DNA from: Chaetorhynchus papuensis | Taxonomy: Eukaryota > Chordata > Aves > Passeriformes > Rhipiduridae | Length of the DNA stretch: 64,000 nt | Assembly (NCBI GenBank): GCA_013396525.1 | Contig: VWYX01000389.1 | Location: 66,290 to 130,289, forward strand | Direction: 5' to 3' | In this document: positions 12,321 to 23,679 of the stretch, piece by piece | Numbering within the stretch: position 1 is the first letter of the stretch | Layout of the letters: each line of letters starts with the position of its first letter | The notes under the pieces: model-generated | What the model saw: the letters and a program-made list of their open reading frames with translations, nothing else | Told to the model about the DNA's origin: nothing | The model's database searches: none | Position numbers and translations under genes: made by a program

Positions 12321-13762
12321 GTAAGGACATGATAATTGATGTATTTGTTCTTCATAGAATTTATTGTGCTGTGGAATCATTCATTTGAATTCATTACTAA
12401 TGAACTGATTGTTACCTTTAGTAACACATTATCCTACTCTAAAAAGAAGTGATTTTATATTACAGTAGAAGTGTCAGAATTAGTCAGAAAATAACACCAA
12501 AAGCCCAATACCCACCAATGTACCTGGGTAAGGATAAGTACTGTCTGAATTTTTTCTGCTTGCTCCAGTACGAATACTTCCTGCAGCTATGTAAATTAAA
12601 AAATAATAAATAAAATTCTTTTAAAGAATCAATAGGATTTGAAAATTGTGCTGGGTCAATTAAAATTGATCTTACTTTGTATTTTCTTTATTATTGCCTT
12701 ATTTATTCTTTCTTTCCACATGGTTACCCAGGATATATATTTGAAACAGGATCTTATATTTTTCAGAAGTTCACTATCATTTTCTCAGATAAGGAACTAT
12801 ATAACAGGATAGTAGTGGTGTCAGATGTAAAGAGAAATGTCTTAGAATTTGTTAGAGGTATTATTTATCCTTTTAGTACTCTTATTTTCAAGCTTTTATA
12901 GTGTCTGAACATTGGTCTTTTGTGATAACTTGTACCTGCAGGAACTTACTACCATGTCCATTTTTTAAAGCAAAAATCTTATTATGAGTTCTTATTGTTA
13001 ATATAGCAAAATTTAGAAAAGTAATATTCAGTGTGAATTGCATCTTTCACAAAATATTTTTGAAAATGCAAAAGTCAGGGGTCCACTGCTAGCTGGCATT
13101 GTATCTAGAAATTTCTTTTAAGTGATAGATTAAAATTCAGTCCAGGACTCAAAACACAGCTGAGAGGCTTGCAGATAATGAGAGACAAGGACTTTCAGAT
13201 TTAACTTTTTTAGGCACAAAATTTCATGGTTAATGTTCAGCTCTTCAATGCTCTTTTGAACTATAAATTTGGTGTCTAATAAATTCTTTAGTTAATTCGA
13301 ACTCCTACATGGTCACATTTATTTAAATGTGAATATTACTTATTCCTGTTTAGTTTACACCAGATATGCCGTGTTTGAAATCAAATTGGTATCTACACAG
13401 CCGTTTACACTTCTGCTTACCTCCATCTTTCAGGGAGGCAGGCACTGAGGAAGAGTGTACTGAGGAAACTCCTTAGCTTATTCTTCTACTCCTCATGATT
13501 TTGGTCCTGTGTCCTTTATAACAATGACTACTGACTTGTAGCAAGGCCACCCTCATGAATGAATGCACTTAGAAAGTGCAAAGTATTGTGTAATCACAGC
13601 CTTTCATGCTGGAGATTATTTTCTTAATTCCTTCCTTCAAATTCCTGTGGTTAAAATGGAGTGGTACCCTGGAAAATCACTGCTTACTGATCAATCACTG
13701 CTGCTGTTTTGATATTTTAGAAGGACAAATTATTTATTGCTTACATTCTCAACACTTTGCAG

Positions 13763-13879
13763 ACCATGATTAAGATTTCCAAAGAACACCCACCGGGTAC
13801 AGTGCCCTTATGGGTTATCCTCCTGAGCATCTTCGCTGGACTCTTGATTCTCGCACTGCTTATATTTGCTCTGTGGAAG
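13763..13879 (+). CDS. ITGA1: ITGA1 exon with transmembrane helix
   Basis: Acceptor CACTTTGCAG and donor GTAAGC, 39 codons, phase 0. After TMIKISKEHPPGT comes a hydrophobic run VPLWVILLSIFAGLLILALL ending IFALWK. This is the single membrane-spanning helix. PLWVILLS is specific to alpha-1 and sets it apart from alpha-2. The following exon should begin with the GFFKR motif in phase 0. Confidence 0.96.
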
Positions 13880-14620
13880 GTAAGCTGCATGTCCTTGTCT
13901 TCATGAACATAAAAAAACATGCTTAAATTCTCTGTCATTTCTTTCTCATAACTAGAACCTCAGTGACAGTGATATTATCTAATAAGTAGTGTGAAATCTT
14001 GTGGAAATTACAAAATAACTGATTACGCTGCATTTTTCTGATGTTTAATAAGCAGTGCTATCCAATTGAAACCTGTATTGCCATTATGTTAAGGAGAGAA
14101 AAATAAGATATTTTAGTAGGAGTAGGGGTTTATTAAGGGATTTTTCTATCAGCTTTGGCTGTGACCTTTGCCAACTAGGTTTTCTCTGAGTGAAAGAGAT
14201 ACTAGGCCTCTGGTGTAAGTCTTGCCACAAGTGGGCACTCTTCTCCAGGCTAAACATTTTGTTCATCTTTGCATTAGATGGTTACAACTTATAAATTTCA
14301 GCATCCATAATCTCTTGGAAATTTTGACATTTTAAAATTAAATATTATTTATTCAATTGCATAAAAAAATATTACTTCTAAGTACTTTAACCTTTGACAA
14401 TATGTGAACAAAACAGTGGTTCGGCAATCACTCCACTATATATTAACTGTACTTAGTTTTTGCATTCCAGGAAAAACAGTGTCATAAGTTCAGTGATAAA
14501 ATATTAACTAACTTTGTATAGCAGTGTAACTATTAAAACAGTAGTAAGAACCCGCACATGAATGTAACCAGTATGGTTTGTATGCTTTGAGCAGTTCTTA
14601 GTCACTTTGTTTCTCTTCTG

Positions 14621-14680
14621 NNNNNNNNNNNNNNNNNNNNNNNNNNNNNNNNNNNNNNNNNNNNNNNNNNNNNNNNNNNN
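14621..14680. other. ITGA1: Assembly gap hiding the ITGA1 terminal coding exon
   Basis: Sixty N bases. Immediately before the gap is TTTGTTTCTCTTCTG, a pyrimidine tract typical of a 3' splice site. The preceding exon ends in phase 0 right after the membrane helix. No GFFKR-coding segment occurs elsewhere between 13880 and 16300. In mammals the tail exon encodes only about 14 residues before the stop, so AG plus tail plus stop would fit in roughly this length. The tail exon is therefore inferred to be here. The N count may be nominal rather than measured. Confidence 0.75.
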
Positions 14681-16300
14681 CAGGTCTGCCTCCAAAATGT
14701 TACTGTAAAATTATAAACTTAGATGCAGTGGTTACAATGCTGGTGCATTTAAAAACCCCAAGAAACAGAAAAACAAGAAGAAAATCAAGCACACATGAAA
14801 AGGAATGATGCAAAAAAAAGAATGAGCAACCTTGCGGCATTTTGTGATCTTCAACTATTTACCTTTAAGCGTTACTCATTTTTTGAGAGTAACTGAGTTC
14901 AAAGATTCTAATGTTTTTTAATACTGAACGTTTGTAGTCATATTTTTATATACCTATGTCTGTGGAATCAATTTGCGTTCCAAATTACACAACAAGTCAG
15001 CTTGTATGTAGCAATCCCAGTCTTTTTTATCACCTTATGATTTTCAAAAGGAAAATGCATCATTTTCAATGTCCCCTCCTAATGTCAGTTCTGTGGAAGC
15101 AGATTCTCAATTCACAAGGCAGAACATGTAAACTTTGAGAATGCACCAAATACTGTGTGATAGCTGATGCAATGGCAACTCAGAAGACAGAAGCATCTCC
15201 AGAATACTGGGTGAAAATTTCTGAAATATCGTGGATTTCTCTTTCCACTCATTTTAGCAAGTTCCGCTGAACCAAGGATACTCCAAGAAAGAGATTTTTA
15301 TGGTCAAGTGGACCATAAAGGGTTGATCCATGAAATCACATAGCTGTTTGAACTTCACATAAATTTTTGGCAGGCCTAAAAATGCACAAATCATTCAAGC
15401 CCATCTGATTGCACACTGTACTCAAATAAGCAAGGGCATAATTGTATCTGCAAATTGAAATGTCCATATTTATGCAGAAAATGTTTAGAGGCACCCTGAA
15501 AGTTTGACTCTTGCTGTATATCTTGGAGTAGCCAGCAGGGTGCTTCATAAACTGTCACTGTAAATTTCTTGTGTAGCTATTTAATCCAATGAGTATAAAG
15601 TGTACAAAATTATAATTATCAAAAGAGCACAGATAGGAAATTCAGCACTGGCAAGCTTCTTCTAGTATTATAAATCACAGCTCATCTTTATTACTTATGA
15701 GTTTAGGAAGTGAGGAAGAATTTGCATACTAAATAAGCACTTAACAAATGATGTTTATTTTGTGTCAAAGATTAAAAGTTTATATGAGAATACACTGAAA
15801 TGTAGATAGCAAAAGTTTTCTTTAAGAATTTTTTTTCTTTCTATTTAGATCATTCAGTTTCTTCCTTTCTCTCATGCACTTGTCTTCCTCCCGTGAGGAT
15901 CTCTCTCTGGGGCTCATGGCTGTGCTGTGACCTTGAGAGCTTCCTGTGTTACTTGGAGCCACATGAAATTAACAGGAGAAAAAGGATGCATGCTCACAAA
16001 GTGTGATGCTGCCTCAGCATGACTCAGTATTGATTGCCAGTAGATCAGAAAATGCTGAGGAAGTGTTCTAAGTTCTGCAAGACATACTTGTTGGCAGAAC
16101 AGCTTTAGCTTGCCAAGGAAGCCAGGAAAACTTGTTCCTCCTCTTGAAACAAATGCCACTGAAATACTAAAAAAAAAAAAAAAAATCAAAGCAATTTTCC
16201 AAAATGTTTTTGCTTATCATTGTCTTTATAGTAATAGCTTAAAAAAAAAGAGTAATAAATTTTATAAAGACTTATTTTTCAAGAAGAGAATATAGATTGG
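14681..16300 (+). other. ITGA1: Probable ITGA1 3' UTR
   Basis: AT-rich sequence with no open coding frame follows the gap where the stop codon should be. AATAAA signals occur at 16254-16259 and again at 17304-17309 and 18416-18421. The mammalian ITGA1 3' UTR is several kilobases long, so any of these could be the end. The boundary here is a guess set at the first signal. Confidence 0.4.
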
Positions 16301-18048
16301 GTTGAACATGCTGACAAGTAAAACTCTGAAAGTGTGCCAGAAGATGCTTCATTGTTTGAAAGATGCTGTCACTCTTCAGTCCCATCTATTTAGTTCCTAA
16401 ATTGGAGAAAGGAGTTACGGGGAAAGGCTGACTTTTGTGAACGTACCAAGTGGGATTGAGTTTGAAAGAGTTTGCAATTTCTTCTTGTGTCTGTGGGAAA
16501 GGTGGTTATTTCACAGCAACAGTGTGCTGAAGGTAGCAGTATGACTCAGAGGAGAGGGCAGAGCCCTCCATGGGAACACCGTGGGTGGCTGTGCTTCACA
16601 GAGGCTGGGAGAGACGCCGAGACAGTGGACGTGGTTGCTGTGGACAGCTGGAAGTGCACCCTGCCTGAAGGGGGCCTGAGCACAGAATACACGAATGGAA
16701 GCAAAAAAGTGACGTAGAGGAATTGTGGATTGAATCCCGGCTTCATGCACTGTGAAGGAAGCCAAAAATCTATTTGTTGAACTGTGAAGATAAATTAATA
16801 CAGTGGTGTTTTCAGTCCCAAGCTAGACACAGGTTTCACTTGAAGAAAATTTATTATTTTGCCCATTTGATCGAAAGACTTAAATGGCACTTGTGACCGT
16901 AGCATTTGAACATGTCAGAATTGTAATTTTTTTTCTCATAGTATCTCTGAAAGGCATAGCAGTGTTGTTAGCCTCTTATGGTTTTGTAAAGGAACAGAAT
17001 TATGAAGGAATATTGACTCACCTATGGTAGCAGAGGAAATACTTGTATTTGTTATTATTCATTCAGTTTGTTAACAATGAGGTCATTTTTCCTGGCTTCA
17101 TAAAATTACTCACAAGTTGTGTAAGACACACATAATTCTTATGCAGCAAACTTTTAAGTGTTTCACTATTTAGTTATGATAAGCTGTTAACCAGAGCTTT
17201 TCATTTTTCTCGTGACATTTCATATCTTATTTTAAAGCATCAGCCTAACTGAAAAATATATAAGTCCAAAGAACAGTCTATTTCCCTAGATTAACTATGC
17301 AAAAATAAATCAGTAGTATTTATCAAAGTAGAGTATGTTTAAGATCCGTGTTTCATTTTAGACCGTTGCACTGTAAAAACAGTAATAAGCTTAGTATAAC
17401 CACACTGCTTTCCTCATTCATTATGCTTTCTCTCTTTTCACATTTTTCCTATTATCACATTTTCAATTATAATATCTATTTAAAAGATAAGTATACATAC
17501 ATACATACAAGTATGTCAAGGGGATAGCACTATAGCACATTATTCTTACAAGATTCTTAGTGATTAGTAAAGTTGCTATTTTTATCCTTACTAGCCTTTC
17601 CACACAGCACTGGAAGAGCAGTATTTTACTGCTTTTCGTGATATACAACAGAAAAACCTACTGAAAGCAATATTGCAAATATCAGGAACATCTCACTTAA
17701 ATTTGGCAGGCACTAAAAGTACCAGAACCTAATTTTACAATGTGTAATCAGTTTTATTCCTAAAAATAGACATATTACGGTTGTAATGTGATTCTAATAA
17801 CTAATAAGATAAATAATTTTTACTGAAACAAAAGCATGTAAAAATCCATAAATTGGGTGTGTAACCAGAGATTAAGCAACAAAAGGATTCTGGCCCACCC
17901 GGCTCGGTTCCTAACTTCAGCACTGAAGTAGGTAGCTTAGTGGGAATGGACAAGCTACTTTTCTATAGGGCAGGAATTCTCTGCACACTCCTGCTTCAAT
18001 ATCAGGTTGTTCTAGAGATTGCTGATCCCATACATGATTTTAGAAGAC

Positions 18049-18359
18049 TTAGGAAACAGCATTTGAATTAGAGCAGTCTCCCTGAGCAGCTGCTTGGGCT
18101 CCCTGGGCAGTTCCTTTGCTTGTCTGGTTTCCCTTTAAGTCATTATTATGAGCCATTACTACAGACACAACCCACCTTCCCTGACCCCTTTCCTGAGCCC
18201 TCGAGTACATATCCTGTGCTGAGTCATTCTGAGCATGGTGTTCCTCTTCTTCAGAGCTTGAGTCAGGGGAATCCACCTTAAACTGAAGCCAAGGGTTTTC
18301 ATCTCACCTGGCAGCAAGAGGCTGGAGTTAGGGTCATACTCATCTAATGAGTTCCACAT
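18049..18359 (-). other. Unidentified minus-strand open stretch, possible fossil coding fragment
   Basis: Two overlapping minus-strand frames. One starts MWNSLDEYDPNSSLLLPG and meets a donor-like CTGCCAG|GTGAGA. The other contains DSPDSSSEEEEHHAQNDSAQ followed by a Gln/Gly/Ala-rich end and a stop. The acidic serine-rich segment looks protein-like, but there is no consistent single frame. I recognise no family. It could be a decayed retroelement, an old exon, or chance. Confidence 0.2.
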
Positions 18360-20313
18360 AATCTAATTGGTTAATTTCTTTAATTGCCTGTTGTATAGAT
18401 GGTGACCCATTCAAAAATAAAAGCAAATAAGATAATCAGAATGTACTGCTCTTAACTGTACCACTTAACAGGAATAAAAGGGGATTTACATACTTTTAAA
18501 GAAAACCACAACATTCTGCACAGCATTTTCTTTTTCCTGTAGAAGTATTCTATGTGCTTTATTGATTAAAAAAGAAATTGAGCCTAACAAATCTCCCGTG
18601 TAGTTTGTTTGCTTGTTATTGATATAAGAATAATATAAAATCATCTCAGCACCTAAAAACAAATTCATCTACCTGTCAATAGAAGGGCATTGTAGAAACA
18701 AGTATTCTTGCACAGCATAACATCCAGGAAAGCTTGATGTGGTCAAGCTGTCATAAATACATTGTCATTAGATTTATGGACTTTGTGCTTATACCCATGT
18801 TTGAAAGCTTTTTAGAAGATCATATGACTTCCTGGCACAGAGTTTTTTCCATGACACTAAATAAAAGTTGGAAGACACATTCATTCATTCATTCATCTAA
18901 CCATTCTTCCTGTCCAGAGATTCTCCTGTGCTACTTATTCCTGTAACCCAAAGAGTCCACAGTCTTGCATAACTGTAAATGATTCACATTAACTTCCTTA
19001 AACCTAGTAAACATTTGTATCAAAACTTCCTAGAAGACAAAGATTATACCTTTTATCTCACAGCTGACTCTTAGAAAACATTACAAAATATGTAATAACT
19101 GTTCCCTCATCAGAGACTACTTTGATGATGAATCACAATTCTCTAATAGCAACATCCTGTCTAGTCATGGGGGAGTGCTCACCATGGTAACTACTCTGAA
19201 AGTATCTGATCATTAAGAGTTTGCTGGACATTGTCCATGGGAGCATTTCAATGAAAATCAGGGAGAAAAAATCCATTTCTATTTTTGCTTGTTTGTTTTA
19301 AATTGCTTTTCAATGGAATTAATGAATAACAAGAATCACTTTCTCACAGCAAGAAGTGTAATATGATGTGTGATTTGCACAGAACTGGATTAGAATTCAT
19401 CATGTTTATCAGAAGCAGCCCTTAGCACTTCACAGTTCAGAGATAATACCACTTCATGCTGTGGGTGTGGTTTGAGGTTTGAGCCCTGTAACAATAGAGT
19501 CATAAAGATTAAATTGCTGATGAAGTTTTAGTAACAACTGGCTGATACCACAGTTTAGACAACACAGAGGGATTATGTTTTAAAAAGAGGATGATAAAAT
19601 GAGCTATGGTCAAAGAAATTATGTTTTAGTCACAAAGACTGAGGGCTGGCACCTCAGAGAGATTGGATTTTGTTCATTCAATTGAAAAAATTGAGTGAAA
19701 GACTCAAGGTAGATTTTAATTCTGACACCAGCACAGTGGGGCATAGAGCTACTTTACTGCTTTTCCCTGCTCATGCACTCACCCTTCTGCCCTTCCTCTT
19801 TTCTCAGTTTCTGAGCATTCTCAGGAAGGACAAACATTCCTCAAGGGCTCACTGAATGTTGCATCTCCTGGGGATTTTCAAAGAAATGGGAGAGGGAGCA
19901 GAAGTATTTGAAGTAGATTGGACTAGGTCTAGCGAGCCAGTTGTCTTGATGCACTTTGTCCACCTCCTTTGCCCACTTGTTCGCTTTCAGTGCTGGTAAA
20001 ATCACACTTCTTGGTTATGGTTCAGCTCGATTTGGTACTGGAAGTTAAGATTTATCACAAAGCTTCACATATCTGGTTCTTAAGGTTTATTCATGTTGAG
20101 GGTACTGTTACTCTTCCAGGGTAACGGAATAGGATTTCTTTCTCTAGTGAAACTTTCTTCGTATTGTTTTCCATTACAACACATTTTCACTGTATCAGAG
20201 TGGGTAAGATGAAAAGCAGATGATGTCCTCAGTTTTCCCTGAAAAGCTTTTGAAGTTTAGCAATTCTGTGACAGTAGTCTGAGAAAAGTAGATTACTTTG
20301 TATCATTTTGGAG

Positions 20314-20335
20314 AACACACACACACACACACACA
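20314..20335. repeat. (CA)n microsatellite
   Basis: Eleven uninterrupted AC dinucleotides in intergenic DNA. Confidence 0.95.
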
Positions 20336-20773
20336 GAAATCTTGCTCAGTATTTTCTCATGGTCCAAATTACCAGCCATTCACAGCTCGCTTTCTTGTGT
20401 GACAGCTCATAAAACCTCACTGACAAAAAGCCTTACTCTGGCCTCAGCCATTTTACACTGTGCCAGAATAGATGCTATTACATCTAAAAAACTTTAGGGC
20501 TCAGCTAAAATTTCCAATGACCCTGTTAGCCAGGAAAAAAAAAAAAAAAACAACGTTCTGGTACCACTGGTGCTGAAGGTTTTGAGACTCTGAGGAACTC
20601 CACAAACTACTAAATTGCATTTTGCTGTTAATTTGAGGGATCTGCCAAAATTAACTCAGAGTCCTGGCTCCTGTATGGCATGAATTCCCAGTATTTGGAA
20701 AATTGCCTATAGTTCTCATTGAACAGACAATTATGAGAGAGTATTATATGCCTTATGCTGCTACAACACAGTT

Positions 20774-21712
20774 CATAGAATCATTAAGGTTGGAAAAGAC
20801 CTCCACAATCATCAAGTCCGACCTTTGACTGAACATCATATCTGACAAACCACAGCACAAAGTGCCGTGTCCAGTCATTTCTGGAACAACTCTGGGGATG
20901 GTGCTTCTACCATCTTCCTGGGTTACCCATTTCAGTGCTTAACCATACATTCTGAGAAGAAATCCTCCCTAATTTCCAACCTAAACCTCCACTGGCAGAG
21001 CTTGAGGCTATTTCCTCTTCCATTGCTTGTTACATGGGAGAAGAGGCCAATTCCCACCTGGCTACAGCCTCCTTTCAGGCAGTTGTAGGGAGTGATAAGG
21101 TCTCCCCTGAGCCTCCTTTTCTCCAGGATAAACACCCCCAGCTCCCTCAGCTGCTCCTCACAGGACTTGTGCTCCAGACCCTTCCCCAGCTCCATTCCCC
21201 TTCTCTGGACTCCCTCCAGCCCCTCAATGTCTTTCTTGCAGTGAGGGGCCCAGAACTGGACACAGCACTCGAGGTGGGGCCTCACCAGTGCCCAGTACAG
21301 GGGACAATCCCTGCCCTGCTCCTGCTGGCCACACCATTGCTGATCCAGGCCAGGATGCCCTTGGCCTTCTTGGCCACCTGGGCACACCCTGGCTCATGTT
21401 CAGCTGCTGTCACCAGCACCCCCAGCTCCTTTCCAGCCCCTCTGTCCCAGCCTGTGGCGCTGCCTGGGGTTGTTGTGAGCCAAGGGCAGGACCCGGCACT
21501 TGGCCTTGTTGAACCTCACACCGCTGACCTCAGCCCATGGATCCAGCCTGTCCAGATCCCTCTGCAGAGCCTTCCTGCCCTCCAGCAGATCGATGCTCCC
21601 ACCCAACTTGTGTCTTCTGTGAAGGGACTGAGGGTGCACTCAACCCCTTGTCGAGGCCATTGATGGTGATATCAAGCAGAACTGGCCCCAGTACTGAGAC
21701 CTGGGGAAACAG
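20774..21712 (-). mobile_element. CR1 LINE, 5'-truncated, minus strand
   Basis: The left edge reads CATAGAATCATTAAGGTTGG, the reverse complement of the usual CR1 3' end. Read on the minus strand, the element covers the last part of the CR1 ORF2 and the 3' tail. It includes peptides such as VRPHLECCVQFWAPHCKKDI and EEQLRELGVFILEKRRLRGD. Frames are interrupted, so it is dead. It is very similar to the plus-strand copy ending at 23679, forming an inverted pair. The 5' truncation near 21712 is typical of LINE insertion. The right edge is approximate. Confidence 0.93.
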
Positions 21713-21989
21713 CACTAGAGACCAAATAAAATCTATGTACACCTTTGCACATGGCCTAATGGCACAGTTTCAGTCACATGTCATGAACCTACAAAGGGGG
21801 CATGACCTCTCTCTTTACATGGCTCCTTTTACATGGTCATCCCACCAGCCCTTCATGCAAAGAACTTTCAGATTTTACTCCAGTTTTACTCCATTTTACT
21901 CCAGTTGGTTCTCCTCCAGACATATTTTCTTAGAAGGCGAATAAGATTTTTGCAATCTGGTAAGGAATGTGTTATAAATATATTAAAAA
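21713..21989. other. Unique spacer between two CR1 copies
   Basis: AT-rich sequence with a short direct repeat of TTTTACTCCA near 21880-21905. No gene seen. Confidence 0.6.
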
Positions 21990-23679
21990 CAAAAGGATGA
22001 TGAAGGAAAACCTCCATTCTTTATTGAACACAGTGAGGGAAATACAGTTACCAGAGATGAGAAAAAGGCTGAGGTTCTTGATGCCTTCTTTGCCTCAGTC
22101 TTCAACTGTAATACCAGTAATCATCAGGGCAACTGTCCTCCTGAGCTGTCTGACAGGGATGGGGAGCAGAACAGACCCCCTGCAGTCCAGGAGGAAGCAG
22201 CCAGTGACCTGCTGTGCCACTCAGACACCCACAAGCCTGTGGGACCAGATGGGGTTCACCCAAGGGTACTGGTGGAACTGGCAGAAGAGTTTGCCAAGCC
22301 ACCCTCCATCATTCATTGTCAGCCCTGGCTAACTGGGGGGGTCCCAGATGGCTGGAGGTTGGCCAGTGTGACTCCTGTGCACAGGAAGGGCTGGGAGGAA
22401 GATGCGTGAGACTACAGGCCTGTCAGCCTGGCCACGGTGCCAGGGAAGGTTATGGAACAGATTGTTTTGAGCCTGTAGGGATCAGAGGCATCAAACCCAG
22501 CCACAACAGGTTTAGGAAAGGCAGGTCCTGCCTGACCAACCTGATCTTCTCTGACCAGGTGACCTGCCTGGTGGATGAGGGAAAGGCTGTGGATGTTGTC
22601 TGCCTGGACTTCAGTAAAGACTTTGACTCCTACAATATTCTCCTGGAACAGCTGGAAGCCCAGGCCTTGGACAGGTGCACCCTTTGCAGGGTTTAAAACT
22701 GTCTGTACAGCCAGGCTCAGAGAGTGGTGGTGAATGGTGCCACATCAAGTTGGTGTCCAGTCACTGATGGGCTTCCACAAGGCTCAGTATTCAGAAAGCA
22801 TCAAGAACCTCAGCGTTTTTCTCATCTTTGGTAACTATATTTCCCCCACTGTGTTGAACAAAGAATGGCGGTTTTCCTTCATCTTCCTGTTCAATATCTT
22901 TATTATCCTGTTCAACATCTTGGAGGTCTGGATGAGGGGAGAGAGACCAAGTTGGTCAGGAGTGTTGATCTGCTGGAAGGCTCTGCAGACAGATCTGGAC
23001 AGGCTGGATCCATGGGCTGAGGCCAGTGGTGTGAGGTTCAACAAGGCCAAGTGCCGGGTCCTGCCCTTGGCTCACAACAACCCCAGGCAGTGCCACAGGC
23101 TGGGACAGAGGGGCTGGAAAGGAGCTGGGGGTGCTGGTGACAGCAGCTGAACATGAGCCAGGGGGTGCCCAGGTGGCCAAGAAGGCCAATGGCATCCTGG
23201 CCTGGATCAGCAATGGTGTGGCCAGCAGGAGCAGGGCAGGGATTGTCCTCTGTACTGGGCACTGGTGAGGCCACACCTCGAGTGCTGTGTCCAGTTCTGG
23301 GCCCCTCACTGCAAGAAAGACATTGAGGGGCTGGAGGGAGTCCAGAGAAGGGGAATGGAACTGGGGAAGGGTCTGGAGCACAAGTCCTGTGAGGAGCAAC
23401 TGAGGGAGCTGGGGGTGTTTATCCTGGAGAAAAGGAGGCTCAGGGGTGACCTTATCACTCCCTACAGCTGCCTGAAAGGAGGCTGGGGCCCAGTGGGGGT
23501 TGGCCTCTTCTCCCAGGCAACCACTGACAGGATGACAGGACATAAGTTTAAGCTGCACCAGAGGAAGTTTAGATTCGACATTAGGAGGAATTTCTTCACA
23601 GAAAGGGTGACTAGACATTGGAATGGGCTTGATGATCTCAAAAGTCTTTTCTAACCTAATTGATTCTGTGATTCTGTGA
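21990..23679 (+). mobile_element. CR1 LINE with reverse transcriptase remnant and internal inverted insertion
   Basis: A 5'-truncated CR1 that keeps part of the reverse transcriptase domain. Around 22510-22650 the frame reads SCLTNLIFSDQVTCLVDEGK and then VDVVCLDFSKDFDS, the RT motif that normally reads LDFSKAFD. Past the RT part comes the conserved 3' region (VRPHLECCVQFWAPHCKKDI) and a tail ending ATTCTGTGATTCTGTGA. At 22796-22891 the element is interrupted by a reverse-complement copy of its own bases 21991-22086. Near 23620 the 3' end also lacks a block present in other copies. The catalytic YADD-type region is disrupted, so the element is inactive. Confidence 0.93.

Larger units (their letters stand above)
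382..13762 (+). other. ITGA1: ITGA1 introns in this window
   Basis: Introns between the listed ITGA1 exons range from 200 bases to about 1.7 kb and are AT-rich. Apart from the old CR1 piece at 7562-7830 I see no RNA gene, embedded gene or strong repeat in them. Open frames reported there, such as 4033-4318 or 8912-9256, lack splice context and recognisable domains. The first intron starts with GC; the others start with GT. Confidence 0.85.
1..14700 (+). other. ITGA1: ITGA1 gene, 3' half (integrin alpha-1)
   Basis: This is the 3' half of the gene for integrin alpha-1, which pairs with beta-1 at the cell surface as a collagen/laminin receptor. The window begins inside an intron. Thirteen coding exons follow, each bounded by splice sites and joined in compatible phase. 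They encode calf-1 and calf-2 of the ectodomain, the membrane helix, and up to the last residues before the cytoplasmic tail. Identity rests on near-identical stretches to remembered vertebrate alpha-1, such as KDSAYNTR, HNITCKVGYPF, SDSEEPPETLSDN, PSDIYQVNVSL and VPLWVILLS. Alpha-2 has a different membrane segment, so alpha-1 is the better call. About ten N-glycosylation sequons are visible. The N-terminal part with the I domain lies upstream of the window. The tail exon is lost in an assembly gap. Confidence 0.95.
16301..20773. other. Intergenic or distal 3' UTR sequence
   Basis: No recognisable gene on the plus strand. Short simple repeats occur: ATAC at 17493-17509, CATT at 18878-18896 and CA at 20314-20335. 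One minus-strand open stretch at 18049-18359 is listed separately. Otherwise unremarkable AT-rich DNA. Confidence 0.7.

Noticed and set aside
1..14620. PELO, which sits in ITGA1 intron 1 in vertebrates
   Set aside because: No Pelota-coding sequence is present; the window begins downstream of that intron.
20932..23654. Several long open frames (up to 220 codons) on both strands
   Set aside because: They are forward or reverse frames of CR1 LINE copies, not host genes.
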